Below are positions 1 to 7,918 of a DNA stretch of 64,000 bases, piece after piece; positions within the stretch are counted from its first letter, which is position 1; every line of letters begins with the position of its first letter. Source of the DNA: JBAZPT01 sp041645535 (GTDB lineage: Bacteria; Patescibacteriota; Minisyncoccia; Moranbacterales; UBA2206). The translations under genes were made by a program, and so were the position numbers. The stretch is from assembly GCA_041645535.1 (NCBI GenBank), contig JBAZPT010000002.1, positions 62,001-126,000 on the forward strand, read 5' to 3'. A model generated the notes under the pieces. The model saw only the letters and a list, made by a program, of their open reading frames with translations, was not told where the DNA came from and did not search any database.

Positions 1-707
1 CCCACTGCGCTGGAAATTGTTTTTCTAATCTGCGGATTAAATTTTTTTTCCAAATACGGAATCAGCTGGTTCCTGATTTTGTTGCGCAAAAATAAATTTT
101 CTTTATTTGTCTTATCCGTCCTATAAGTCCTACCTGTCTTATCCAAATGTTCCAAAATTTCTTTTCTCGAAATTCCGAGCAACGGTCGAATAATTTTTCC
201 CGATTTATATTTCATCGCCGACAAACCTTGCAAACCGGCTCCACGGATTACGCGCATCAAGAATGTTTCCACCTGGTCATCGGCATTATGCGCGACCGCA
301 ATCAAATCAAATTTATTTTCTTGGCGGACTTTTTCAAAAAAGCTATATCTGATTTCACGCAGTTCATTTTCAGAGTGATGGAGGTCCGACCTCCGATTCG
401 CCTCTTGAATTTTCGAGGTCGTACCTCTTTGAAGAGCCAGAGCTGCAATTTTCAAACCATACTCCTCCGCCAGTCCCCTCACAAGTTCTTCATCCTTATC
501 CGAATCTTTCCCGCGCAATCCATAATTAACATGCGCGATAAGAAGCTCTAAATCGTACTTTTTTTGCAGTTTGGCAAAAATATCCAAAAGACACGCCGAA
601 TCCGACCCACCAGAACAAGCAACCACAATTTTATCTCCCTTTTTCCACAAATCATACTGATGGGAGATGTTTTGAAATTTTTTGATTAAACTGCTTCTTT
701 TTGACAT
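1..707 (-). CDS. tilS: tRNA(Ile)-lysidine synthase (3' end outside window)
   Basis: The product ligates lysine to C34 of the CAU-anticodon tRNA-Ile2, so that it reads AUA. The frame is open from ATG at 707 to the window edge (235 codons). The PP-loop motif SGGSDS lies at residues 32-37, followed by the HVNYGLRG and AHNADDQ motifs typical of TilS. The C-terminal domain is cut off by the window. No Shine-Dalgarno site precedes the ATG. A pair of palindromes (380-427) is translated as about 15 extra residues just before the ELREIRYSFF motif. A likely substrate, tRNA-Ile2, is encoded at 18408-18479. Confidence 0.95.
   Translation of the reverse strand, partial: MSKRSSLIKKFQNISHQYDLWKKGDKIVVACSGGSDSACLLDIFAKLQKKYDLELLIAHVNYGLRGKDSDKDEELVRGLAEEYGLKIAALALQRGTTSKIQEANRRSDLHHSENELREIRYSFFEKVRQENKFDLIAVAHNADDQVETFLMRVIRGAGLQGLSAMKYKSGKIIRPLLGISRKEILEHLDKTGRTYRTDKTNKENLFLRNKIRNQLIPYLEKKFNPQIRKTISSAV
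380..427. repeat. Paired palindromes inside tilS
   Basis: A GGAGGTC/GACCTCC palindrome with a one-base centre (380-394) is followed 20 nt later by GAGGT-CGT-ACCTC (415-427). Both lie in the open tilS frame and encode an Arg/Ser/His-rich stretch that I do not expect in TilS. They resemble, in arrangement but not in sequence, the double palindromes in rsmA and in the ligase gene near 59.1 kb. Confidence 0.7.
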
Positions 708-741
708 ATCACACTATGCTACCTTAACGATTAATAAAAGT

Positions 742-1497
742 CTATATTTCTTTTTCAGATATATTTTTTGCGCCCATCCAGGCTAATTCAAAGATAGCTT
801 TTTGCGAGCGCGCGATTTCTTCCGATTCGATAATCATGCCAAACATTTCCGTGCCGAAGCTGGCGATGGCCACTTTATTTTTATAAATATTGGTTTCATT
901 GGAAACAGGAAAGTCTTTTTCTTCCAAAATTTTCACTGTGCGCAACTGCTCCTGATTTTTCTGCATATATTTCGTTATTTCTAGCGTATTTTTATAAATT
1001 CCGCGCAACCGGATATTTTTTTCCACTCGCCGATTAATGTAGTCATCTGCGTATTCCGGCATATTTTGCAAAGTATCCTCGCCGACATAAGCCAAAATTT
1101 CTTCGCCTTTTTTGAGAGAGCGCAAGCTGTCCTCATACATTTCCTTGATTCCTTCCTTGCCTTCAAAATATCTGATGAATGGTTTGGCTTGGGGTGAGTT
1201 ATATAAATTTTGCAGTTGCGGCATAATTTCCTTGGTCAGCGCTTCTTTTTCTTTGAGTTTTTTGACCAAAACTTCCGGATCAGCGGGAGAAAAATATTTT
1301 ATCTTGCCCTTGATGGATTTATAAACTAAGCCATCTTTCATTAGTTGGCTCATGATGTCATACACTGTTGGCCGTTTGAGTCCTGTTTTTTTAGCGATTA
1401 AATAGGCAGTAGCTCCGCCCATTTCCAAACAGGCGAGATAAACATCCGCCTTTTTGTCCTCCAGGCCAAGTTGTTCCAAAATCTGTTTTATTTCCAT
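742..1497 (-). CDS. TrmB-family HTH regulator (copy 1)
   Basis: 251 aa. Residues 1-75 form a winged helix with the recognition-helix segment KKTGLKRPTVYDIMSQL, as in TrmB/sugar-responsive regulators. A coiled linker (about 80-105) follows, then an effector-type domain containing IRYFEGKEGI, a motif conserved in the other three copies here. It probably represses or activates transcription in response to a small ligand; the ligand is unknown. A clear promoter lies upstream (1527-1555), back to back with the promoter of the small operon at 1592-1620, so this protein may control that operon. The start ATG follows an ATTCGTA-type word and has no SD. Confidence 0.9.
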   Translation of the reverse strand: MEIKQILEQLGLEDKKADVYLACLEMGGATAYLIAKKTGLKRPTVYDIMSQLMKDGLVYKSIKGKIKYFSPADPEVLVKKLKEKEALTKEIMPQLQNLYNSPQAKPFIRYFEGKEGIKEMYEDSLRSLKKGEEILAYVGEDTLQNMPEYADDYINRRVEKNIRLRGIYKNTLEITKYMQKNQEQLRTVKILEEKDFPVSNETNIYKNKVAIASFGTEMFGMIIESEEIARSQKAIFELAWMGAKNISEKEI

Positions 1498-1526
1498 ATA
1501 TTCGTAATTTTCCGACTACTAAAAAT

Positions 1527-1555
1527 AGTATAGCATATTGGCTAAAATAAAGCAA
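1527..1555 (-). promoter_or_regulatory. Sigma70-type promoter of trmB copy 1
   Basis: On the minus strand TTGCTT (1555-1550), a 17-nt spacer and TATACT (1532-1527). The predicted transcription start is about 1520, giving a leader of roughly 23 nt. Confidence 0.65.
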
Positions 1556-1591
1556 GTATTGATGAGGATATTAATATTTTGACGACTTATA

Positions 1592-1620
1592 TTGACTATA
1601 AACTAAATTCGCTGTATAAT
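1592..1620 (+). promoter_or_regulatory. Sigma70-type promoter of small operon 1672-2538
   Basis: TTGACT (1592-1597), a 17-nt spacer and a perfect TATAAT (1615-1620). It lies about 50 nt before the first SD of the downstream two-gene operon and diverges from the TrmB promoter. Confidence 0.8.
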
Positions 1621-1671
1621 TACCTGTTTAGAACATTAACAATTTTAACGATAAAAAAGGGGGGGTGTAAA

Positions 1672-1836
1672 ATGAATTCTCAAGATGTTTTTCGTCTAGT
1701 TTACAGTATTCTTCAGGTGGGTTCTTTTCTTAATGAAGAAAAATACGCATGCAAGAAAGTAAATAATCGACATCGGAAAAAGACTATTTCAAAATCACAG
1801 CGCACGGTTAAAGCCCATAAAAAGGCAAAAAAATGA
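1672..1836 (+). CDS. Small basic protein, unknown
   Basis: 54 aa. I prefer the ATG at 1672 because it follows a purine-rich SD (GGGGGGTG) by 6 nt; the longer frame from 1579 would begin upstream of the promoter. The C-terminal half is very basic (HRKKTISKSQR...KAHKKAKK), which suggests binding to nucleic acid or membrane. It is the first gene of an operon with the membrane protein at 1885. No family recognised. Confidence 0.55.
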   Translation: MNSQDVFRLVYSILQVGSFLNEEKYACKKVNNRHRKKTISKSQRTVKAHKKAKK

Positions 1837-1884
1837 AATGTTGGGCAGAAAAACTAGCCTGTCTCAAAAAGAAAGGAGGGGAAA

Positions 1885-2538
1885 ATGGTCAAAGTAAAAA
1901 TATCTCTTATTGCTTTTGTGTCTGGTACAATTATTTGGGCATTGTCAGTTTTGTTTATGACAATGCTTTCCCGCTATGAGCTAAAAACCGAGGCTCTTGT
2001 TTTTTATTCAACACTCAGTCTTGTATTGGGAGTAGCTACGGCATGGTTTGTATACACAGAAGTTAAGGATGAAAAAACAATCACACTTGAAAAAGGTGAC
2101 TGTCTTGTAGAAAATGACAAGCTAACGGATGTGGCTGAGGAAGTTACTTTGTGGAAAAGTGACCCATATCTGAAAGGGAAGCGTATAATCGAAGGTAAAG
2201 CTTTTAGATTCTTTGAAGTACATATGAGGCTATCTCCTATTACAGATAATCCAAAGGTTAGAAATTTGATCTATTGGGCGACCGTAAGCGTGGATGATCG
2301 GCAGAAATTTTATGACTTTTTTTTGAAAGATTCAGAATGTATTAAGCCAGAGAATTTAATTAGAAAAAGCTGCTATGAGTTTAATGAAAAATTTTCGACT
2401 GAACTGGCTAAACTCTATAATCCGCTCGATGAAATTCAGCAGGAAAGATTTTCAGAGATGCTTCTTGGGTTTCTGCTACCAATCATTGAAAAGGTGGATA
2501 CGGGGCTAAAGATAGTGAGAGTGGAGTTTAGTCTTTAG
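1885..2538 (+). CDS. Two-TM membrane protein, unknown
   Basis: 217 aa with a strong SD (AAAGGAGGGG) 5 nt before the ATG. Two hydrophobic segments (about 5-28 and 38-58) anchor a cytoplasmic or external domain of about 155 residues rich in charged residues. It lies 48 nt after the small basic gene and is followed by a hairpin terminator, so the two form a closed transcription unit. I recognise no domain. Confidence 0.75.
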   Translation: MVKVKISLIAFVSGTIIWALSVLFMTMLSRYELKTEALVFYSTLSLVLGVATAWFVYTEVKDEKTITLEKGDCLVENDKLTDVAEEVTLWKSDPYLKGKRIIEGKAFRFFEVHMRLSPITDNPKVRNLIYWATVSVDDRQKFYDFFLKDSECIKPENLIRKSCYEFNEKFSTELAKLYNPLDEIQQERFSEMLLGFLLPIIEKVDTGLKIVRVEFSL

Positions 2539-2555
2539 TGAAGAAAAACAGACTG

Positions 2556-2592
2556 AGGCAGGCGTCAAACGACCCTGCCTTTTCCTTTTTTT
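2556..2592 (+). terminator. Rho-independent terminator
   Basis: Stem AGGCAGG (2556-2562) / CCTGCCT (2574-2580) followed by a T-rich run. The stem-loop is almost identical to the terminator at 35115-35149 when each is read in its own gene's direction. Confidence 0.8.
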
Positions 2593-2645
2593 GCCTATTT
2601 CTAAATTTGTCTCAATTTTTGGCAATTACCATATCTTGAGAAAAA

Positions 2646-3386
2646 TTATTTTTCCAGCCGTGCGATTTCGTCGCGCAGAAACATTAGTGTTTCGCGTTTG
2701 AGAATTTTGCGGATTTTTTGGAACTTGTCGGGAGCGAGCAAAACATTCAAATCCTGGTTGATAATAGTTTCAGTTATATTTTTTTCAACAAAATTTAGAA
2801 GTTCTTGAAAAAAAGCGAGCACCGGCTTTTTTCTGCGCTCTTCAATGACCGCTGTGTTATAACGATAACTATTCAGAAAAAAATGGTGAATGTCATACAA
2901 ATCCCGTCCGGCGATGGATTCATTTTTTTCATAACGGTCGATAAGCGCCACTAACTTATTAGCAAACATCGTTTCGATTGTCTGGCAGTTGATGATGCGG
3001 TCAATATCAATAAACTCTTTCGGCTCATATTCATTAGCTTCGGGCGGTGGAAAAGTGACATCCAATTTCAAAGTGTTTCTTTCGTCGGTTTTGACAGGAT
3101 ATTTCAAAAAATATTGCGGAACATTCCGGCTCCGGTCTTTAATTTCCAGCCCGAGACTCGCAAAAACACTTTCCAATTTTTTTTGAATCTCCGTAATGTT
3201 AGTCGAATCTCCCATAAAATCAAAATCCAGATCGACTGAAAAGCGATCGAGATATCCAAGCATTGCCGCGCAAGTTCCACCTTTGAAATAAAGCGCACCG
3301 GCGAGTTTCGCATCGTCATAAATTTCTGCCAGCAATCGATACAGCCAGGCCTTGTGAATTGCGTCTCTTTGGTTGGGCAAAATCAT
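2646..3386 (-). CDS. AbiEii/AbiGii-type nucleotidyltransferase toxin
   Basis: 246 aa. Residues 36-55 carry GGT...DRFSVDLDFDF, the nucleotidyltransferase signature of AbiEii (DUF1814) toxins. Further on, KLVALIDRYEKN...GRDLYDIHHFF matches the second conserved block. The family transfers nucleotides to tRNA or other targets and causes abortive infection. It follows the AbiEi-like gene by 4 nt, the usual antitoxin-toxin order, so the pair is a type IV toxin-antitoxin system. Confidence 0.93.
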   Translation of the reverse strand: MILPNQRDAIHKAWLYRLLAEIYDDAKLAGALYFKGGTCAAMLGYLDRFSVDLDFDFMGDSTNITEIQKKLESVFASLGLEIKDRSRNVPQYFLKYPVKTDERNTLKLDVTFPPPEANEYEPKEFIDIDRIINCQTIETMFANKLVALIDRYEKNESIAGRDLYDIHHFFLNSYRYNTAVIEERRKKPVLAFFQELLNFVEKNITETIINQDLNVLLAPDKFQKIRKILKRETLMFLRDEIARLEK

Positions 3387-3390
3387 AAAA

Positions 3391-3987
3391 TTAGTAGCGA
3401 TTAAAAGTTAACGGATAGCCAATAGCTTTTTGAACGATTTTAACTTTTTTCCAATCGATTAATTTTTCCGCGTCAAAATAAGCGCTTGGATTAAAATATA
3501 GCAGATCGGCTACTGCTCGCTCGGCAGACGCTTTCTTCGCGCCATTCTCGTTTATTATGCCAATTTCATTATAGAGAAATTTATCCGCAAGTTGGCGTGA
3601 GTGAAAATTAAAGGATCCAACAAAAAACTTCTTTGAGATAGAACTCACCAAGGTTACTTGGTCGATCTTTTGTTGGATTATGCCGGCTTGAGCCAAAACT
3701 GTCTCGGTGCTGACATAGGCATATCTATGCAGGGCTTTCATTCCAACCAATGCCGAATCCAATTGCTCAACAGGCTTTAAGGAATATAATCCCCGATAAA
3801 TTCTGATCAATAGCCCCTTTTGCACATATCTTTTCAGGGTTGTATGCAGATTATTTGGGTCTTTTATTTGCCAAAGATTAGCCAAATCATTGACATGAAA
3901 AACCGTGATACCCAACTTGGCTATTTGATAAAATCTGCTTAAATACAAGCCTTTATTTGATTTGTTGTTATATTTTGCTGTACTCAT
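3391..3987 (-). CDS. AbiEi-like antitoxin/transcriptional regulator
   Basis: 198 aa from ATG at 3987. The N-terminal winged helix contains DLANLWQIKDPNNLHTTLKR, followed by LIRIYRGLYSL, a typical AbiEi wing; the C-terminal part contains the block ASAERAVADLLYFNPS. AbiEi proteins silence the AbiEii toxin and repress their own operon by binding inverted repeats. An upstream ATG at 4008 lies before the predicted transcription start, so I prefer 3987; the mRNA would then be leaderless. CTGTAC/GTACAG flanks the start codon and is the probable operator. Confidence 0.9.
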   Translation of the reverse strand: MSTAKYNNKSNKGLYLSRFYQIAKLGITVFHVNDLANLWQIKDPNNLHTTLKRYVQKGLLIRIYRGLYSLKPVEQLDSALVGMKALHRYAYVSTETVLAQAGIIQQKIDQVTLVSSISKKFFVGSFNFHSRQLADKFLYNEIGIINENGAKKASAERAVADLLYFNPSAYFDAEKLIDWKKVKIVQKAIGYPLTFNRY

Positions 3988-4022
3988 ATGTACAGTATAG
4001 CATAACATAAAATAACTGTCAA
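3978..4022 (-). promoter_or_regulatory. abiE promoter with overlapping inverted-repeat operator
   Basis: TTGACA (4022-4017), a 17-nt spacer and TATACT (3999-3994). The start codon at 3987 falls where transcription should begin. The inverted repeat CTGTAC-6 nt-GTACAG (3978-3995) overlaps the -10 box and the ATG, as expected for autorepression by AbiEi. Confidence 0.75.
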
Positions 4023-4030
4023 TATCCCGC

Positions 4031-4594
4031 CTATTCCAAATACTTCTGAATTATCTCCGCGGTTTTGGCAATGGCTTCGGAGAGTTTTCCTTCTTCATTA
4101 AATACCGTGTAGTCATAAATGTCCTTGTGCTCCATCCACTCCCTAGTATATTCCATTCTTTCTCGGACATATTCTTCGGAAATATTATCACGGCGGCGGA
4201 TGCGGTCTTCCAAGATTTTCAAATCTGAAACCGTGATAAAAATCGCCGGAATTTCGGGATAAACTTTTTTGGCCGTGATTACACCTTTCCATTCGATCTT
4301 CCATACTCCAACATGACCAGAATTTTTCACACGCTCAATTTCATCTTTAGTCACGCCATAAAAATTTCCGTTGTATTGCTCCGCCCATTCCACAAATTCG
4401 CCACTGTTGCGGCGATTAACAAACTCTTCTTTGCTGGTAAAATAATAAGGCTTGCCTTGCGATTCGCCCGAACGCATTTCGCGGGTAGTGGTTGTAACAA
4501 CCCGCTCAATTTCAAAATACTTCCGCAGTCCTTCAATAATCGAATCCTCGCCGGCACCGGACGGTCCAGAGATGATAAAAACATTTGGTTTCAT
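4031..4594 (-). CDS. gmk: Guanylate kinase with altered P-loop
   Basis: 187 aa, close to the usual length, from ATG at 4594. It phosphorylates GMP to GDP. It has the GMP-binding segment TTTTREMRSGESQGKPYYF and the lid RIRRRDNISEEYVRER. The phosphate-binding loop reads GPSGAGEDSI: the normally invariant lysine is replaced by glutamate (GAG codon). A TATTAT box with an upstream TG ends 8 nt before this ATG, which suggests a leaderless message and argues against the longer frame from 4672. Confidence 0.9.
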   Translation of the reverse strand: MKPNVFIISGPSGAGEDSIIEGLRKYFEIERVVTTTTREMRSGESQGKPYYFTSKEEFVNRRNSGEFVEWAEQYNGNFYGVTKDEIERVKNSGHVGVWKIEWKGVITAKKVYPEIPAIFITVSDLKILEDRIRRRDNISEEYVRERMEYTREWMEHKDIYDYTVFNEEGKLSEAIAKTAEIIQKYLE

Positions 4595-4658
4595 ATATTT
4601 AATAATACCACAAATATAAGAAGCGCCGTAAAGCGCTTCTTGAAAACTGTTTTTGATA

Positions 4659-4844
4659 CTAGTTATTTTCACGCATTTCCTGCTTCTTTTTTATTTCATC
4701 CTCAAGGCTGTCCACCATACCCATTGTTCCATCCGACATTTCCACTAATCTCTTTTTTTCTTTGTTCTCGCTAAATTTACGCTGCTCAGGATTTACCGGA
4801 GGCATTCCTTGCTCCGAAAACTGCATTTTCTCTGTTTCTGGCAT
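4659..4844 (-). CDS. Small charged protein, unknown
   Basis: 61 aa, hydrophilic and Glu/Lys/Met-rich, with no membrane segment. A GGGAGGAG motif lies upstream but about 24 nt from the ATG, further than a normal SD. It lies between rpsA and gmk on the same strand. Coding status is plausible from composition and position only. Confidence 0.5.
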   Translation of the reverse strand: MPETEKMQFSEQGMPPVNPEQRKFSENKEKKRLVEMSDGTMGMVDSLEDEIKKKQEMRENN

Positions 4845-4926
4845 ATTTTTATTTAAAGTTAATAATTACTCCTCCCTTGCCAATATTATAACCAAATAAA
4901 TAATTTAGCGCAAATTGGCAAAAGTC

Positions 4927-6387
4927 TTATTTTTTCTCCCCGCCTGCATCGCTATGCTCGCCCGAAGTCGCTACATCGTTGCGAGCGGGCGAAGCATTGC
5001 GGGCAGGTTTTTTCACCTTAGCTTTCTTTTCTTTTGGTTCTTTTTTAGCTTTTTTTTCTTTGACTGGCTTTTCTGCTTTTTCCTTAGCTGGTTTTTTGAC
5101 TTTCTTTTCAGTTTTCACTTCTTTAACTTCTTCTTTGACTTCCTCTTCAATTTCTTCAGCTTTTTTAGAAGCCGCTTTGCCAGTTACCAGCACCAAACCC
5201 ATACGATGCTCTTTCGGCTCAATAGACAGAATCTTCCAGGAATATTCACCGCCGGCCTTGATCAGGTCATTGATATTTTTGCCCGGAAACATCTCGCCCA
5301 TTTCGCTCACATGCGCCAAGCCGTGTATATCCTTGTTGAGATAGACAAATGCGCCGAAATGATTAATGCGATGCACGGTGCCCTTCGCGACATCCCCAAC
5401 TTTATATTCCAGCTTGCTCCATGGATCTTTTTCCAATGCCCGCATGGAAAGGGAAATCTTTTCATTTTCCAGGCCAATTATCTGCGCGCAGACTTTCTGC
5501 CCGACTTTTACGATATCGCGCGGATTTTCAATCAACTGCCAGGCCAGTTCAGAAATATGCACCAGGCCTTCCAGTTTATTTTCTTCAGTGAGATTGGTTG
5601 TATCAATATTAGGCGCGAAAAATTTCACAAAAGCTCCGAAGTCAACTACTCCACTCACTTCGCCCTCGACTACATCGCCGATTTGCAGGCCAGAAATAAC
5701 TTCGCGGTCTTTTTCTTTTTGCGCGGCCTTTTCGCTCACGATCAATTTTTCCGTTTCGCGGTCGGCGTCCAGAATACGTACTTCCAATTCCTGGGCAACT
5801 AATTTTTTGAGCAAAGTCAGAATTTTATTCTTGTCACCGTCCTCCACGCGCGGATAATTTTTGCTGGAAAGCTGGGACACCGGTAAAAATCCGGAGATGC
5901 CGTTGATTTCCACCAGAAGTCCTCCTTTGTTGGCGCTCAAAACTTTGGTCGCCACCTTTTCCTGCGTGTCCTTTTTGCTTTCCAAATCTTCCCAGGCCTT
6001 TTCATATGACGCTTCGCGGATAGAAAGCTCAATATACCCGTCTTCGTTTTCGAGATCGGTAATGGTTGCTGTCACTTTGTGCCCGATTTTTAATTTGCCC
6101 GTGCCCATGCCGTCTTTCATTTCGCGGCCCAAAACGATGCCCGTTCCAAACGGTTCGATGTCCAAATAGACGGCATTGGTTCCCACTTCAATCACTTTTC
6201 CTTCAATCACATCGCCGACATTAGGAAACCGCACATCCGAACTTTCCAAAAGTTCCGCCATCGGCGAAAGCTCTTCCGATGTTTCATCTTTCGTTTTTTT
6301 AGCAGTTGAAGATTTTTTGGAAGCCCTTGGCTTCTCTTCCGTCAGCTTGTCCACTTCCTCCGCCAGTTTGTCTAAAATGTTTGCCAT
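4927..6387 (-). CDS. rpsA: 30S ribosomal protein S1
   Basis: 486 aa with four S1 RNA-binding repeats at about 55-128, 140-222, 230-320 and 328-402. The third and fourth have the clear core VDFGAFVKFF / INHFGAFVYL. It binds mRNA on the small subunit. The C-terminal about 85 residues form a Lys/Glu/Ala-rich tail, and the last about 25 residues are encoded by an inverted-repeat element (4943-5007), so the natural end has probably been altered. No SD is seen; the ATG follows a TATAAA-like run. Confidence 0.93.
   Translation of the reverse strand: MANILDKLAEEVDKLTEEKPRASKKSSTAKKTKDETSEELSPMAELLESSDVRFPNVGDVIEGKVIEVGTNAVYLDIEPFGTGIVLGREMKDGMGTGKLKIGHKVTATITDLENEDGYIELSIREASYEKAWEDLESKKDTQEKVATKVLSANKGGLLVEINGISGFLPVSQLSSKNYPRVEDGDKNKILTLLKKLVAQELEVRILDADRETEKLIVSEKAAQKEKDREVISGLQIGDVVEGEVSGVVDFGAFVKFFAPNIDTTNLTEENKLEGLVHISELAWQLIENPRDIVKVGQKVCAQIIGLENEKISLSMRALEKDPWSKLEYKVGDVAKGTVHRINHFGAFVYLNKDIHGLAHVSEMGEMFPGKNINDLIKAGGEYSWKILSIEPKEHRMGLVLVTGKAASKKAEEIEEEVKEEVKEVKTEKKVKKPAKEKAEKPVKEKKAKKEPKEKKAKVKKPARNASPARNDVATSGEHSDAGGEKK
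4943..5007. repeat. Inverted-repeat element at the 3' end of rpsA
   Basis: CCTGC (4943-4947) and GCAGG (5003-5007) bracket nested complementary segments such as GCTCGCCC and GAGCGGGC. It encodes the Asn/Ser/Pro/Arg-containing end of S1, which does not look like the Lys-rich tail before it. Confidence 0.55.
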
Positions 6388-6434
6388 AATTTATATTTAC
6401 TAACTTACGAATTAAGCTAAATTACGAATACTAA

Positions 6435-6830
6435 TTAATTTGAATTAACTACTCTCTTATATTTTACGCCATCGGGCGTGAATGTGATTATAATCCCCAG
6501 TTTTAAATTTGTTGCTCTTAAGTATCTATATAGTTGTTTTATATCTCGCCCTGAAATGTAGCTCTTCTGTTTTAGTTCTAGTACTATTTTATCCAAAACA
6601 AGGAAATCTAAAATATAAATGCCTAAATCTGTTTCTTTGTATTTTACCTTGCATCTCAGTTGCTCTTTAAATTCTATTTTGTTTTTGGTAAAATCTTCTG
6701 CTATCGCCTTTTGATAGAAATTTTCTTTATGCCCATAACCTAGGCGATTATAAACATCAAAAATTATTCCCATTATTTCGTAGCATTCATCCGCATATAT
6801 TAAATTCTCTTTATTTTTTATTTTTGTCAT
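6435..6830 (-). CDS. GxxExxY family protein
   Basis: 131 aa. The defining motif GHKENFY occurs near residue 37 and is followed by a PD-(D/E)xK-like core (LGIYILDFLVLDKIVLELKQ). Members are small nuclease-fold proteins of uncertain role, often found near repeats or inside intervening sequences. Here the gene is bordered by ATTCGTA words on its upstream side and by a family A element downstream, consistent with a mobile or accessory origin. Confidence 0.9.
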   Translation of the reverse strand: MTKIKNKENLIYADECYEIMGIIFDVYNRLGYGHKENFYQKAIAEDFTKNKIEFKEQLRCKVKYKETDLGIYILDFLVLDKIVLELKQKSYISGRDIKQLYRYLRATNLKLGIIITFTPDGVKYKRVVNSN

Positions 6831-6949
6831 TCGTAATTTCGCCCGATTCGTATATTCGTAATATTAAAAAAACTTCCTGTTTAAAGGAAATTATTAAGAA
6901 TATCGCACAAGCATTAAATCATGCTTATATTAAATTTTCTTAATAATTA

Positions 6950-7082
6950 ACCCGCACACCAACTTTTGGATATTGCCCATAGGGCAAATACTGAACATAA
7001 ATTGATGTTTATAATTTTCCCAGCACACTTGATTTTTATAAACTCCTAGAAAATATAGTAATCCAGAAGTTGGTGTGTGGGT
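6950..7082. repeat. Inverted-repeat element, family A copy 1
   Basis: 22-bp ends (6950-6971 and 7061-7082) are complementary except at two positions: ACCCGCACACCAACTT... and ...AAGTTGGTGTGTGGGT. The 89-bp interior shows no credible gene. Copies 2 and 3 are at 25931-26044 and 30659-30783. Confidence 0.8.
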
Positions 7083-7133
7083 AAATCGTAAAATCAGTAT
7101 ATATTTGTTCATAAATTGTGTCAAGCGGGATAA

Positions 7134-7170
7134 AAAGCTCGGCTTTAAAGATCTAGAAAAGCCGAGCTTT
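7134..7170 (-). terminator. 13-bp perfect hairpin, possible terminator
   Basis: AAAGCTCGGCTTT (7134-7146) pairs with AAAGCCGAGCTTT (7158-7170). Read on the minus strand it is followed by TTTTTA, so it can end the transcript of the small gene at 7334-7555. The same stem sequence is found inside the xer gene (19309-19344), and a related one in a ligase gene (58272-58314), so it also belongs to a palindrome family. Confidence 0.6.
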
Positions 7171-7184
7171 GGAAAAAACCAAAT

Positions 7185-7220
7185 AAAAAAGGACTGTGGA
7201 ATTCTCACACAGTCCTTTTC
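7185..7220. terminator. Bidirectional terminator hairpin
   Basis: AAAAGGACTGTG pairs with CACAGTCCTTTT around a 9-nt loop, with A/T runs on both sides. Between it and 7334 I see only an AAGGAGG followed by a five-codon frame on the minus strand, which I do not call a gene. Confidence 0.7.
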
Positions 7221-7333
7221 GGCCCAGGGTTAGCCGTTTCGTCGATTGTCTTTCAGACTATCTTCGTTTTCTCATAATATCGCGGTCCTCCTTGCTATCA
7301 TTCCGCCGAACTTTTTCAACGGAACTTAATTTT

Positions 7334-7555
7334 TTACTTAGACAGCTCTATTTCAAAGCCAATACCTTTTACATCCTGATCTTCTCCGGTAAATCTTACA
7401 TCTGTTATTTTAAGACGAACAGTTTTGAAACCATTGTTTTGTCCTTTAGATGCCTCGAATAATCTCTTGAGCACGGCATTATCAATCCCTTCCTTATCCA
7501 AAACAACAATCCTTACTGTGTCTTCGTCTTTTAAATAGAAATCTTTAATTTCCAT
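7334..7555 (-). CDS. Small protein, unknown
   Basis: 73 aa from the ATG at 7555, chosen because GGGAGG lies 5 nt upstream; the frame extends to 7597 without a better site. Alternating charged and hydrophobic residues (VRIVVLDKEG, KTVRLKITDVRF) suggest a small beta-rich fold. It has its own promoter (7670-7698) and downstream hairpins. No family recognised. Confidence 0.65.
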   Translation of the reverse strand: MEIKDFYLKDEDTVRIVVLDKEGIDNAVLKRLFEASKGQNNGFKTVRLKITDVRFTGEDQDVKGIGFEIELSK

Positions 7556-7669
7556 CCCGACCTCCCATTTTTTAAATACATTTTTTCCAAAGGACACAAT
7601 AGCAATTGCTTAGATAACCAAACAATCGCTATTTTGCCCTCTGAAACCTTTTTAATGTACGAACTCTAT

Positions 7670-7698
7670 ATCTTAGCAGGTTTGGCAGAAAAAGTCAA
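7670..7698 (-). promoter_or_regulatory. Promoter of small gene 7334-7555
   Basis: TTGACT (7698-7693), a 17-nt spacer and TAAGAT (7675-7670). It predicts a leader of about 105 nt. Confidence 0.65.
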
Positions 7699-7791
7699 GA
7701 CCTTGGCATATAAATGGCTTACTTAAGCCTCTTAAAATCCTTCAAGTTTTTGGAATTGCTTTAAATAAGCCTTCCAACCAAAACATAGCGA

Positions 7792-7812
7792 CTTAGACAT
7801 CCGATGTCTAAG
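7792..7812. repeat. GACATC-C-GATGTC palindrome (intergenic)
   Basis: CTTAGACATC-C-GATGTCTAAG, a perfect 21-nt palindrome. It is the same word as in rsmA (39487-39530), a ligase gene (59087-59134) and a glycosyltransferase gene (60764-60784). Confidence 0.8.
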
Positions 7813-7918
7813 TTTTTATCGCAAGCCCCTCGACAAACTTCTTTCCAGATGCTATAATTATTTATGTAATAGAAACCATTCGTATATTCGTATAAATTCG
7901 TAATTCGTAGAGAATCCC

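Noticed and set aside
4915..5802. A 295-codon plus-strand open frame rich in Phe
   Set aside because: It is the reverse complement of rpsA, with composition typical of an antisense frame and no SD; S1 on the minus strand is certain.
6930..7208. A 92-codon minus-strand frame
   Set aside because: It lies across the family A element and the terminator-like hairpin, and has no SD or protein-like pattern.
7240..7334. AAGGAGG followed by ATG on the minus strand
   Set aside because: The frame stops after five codons; kept only as a note within the terminator entry.
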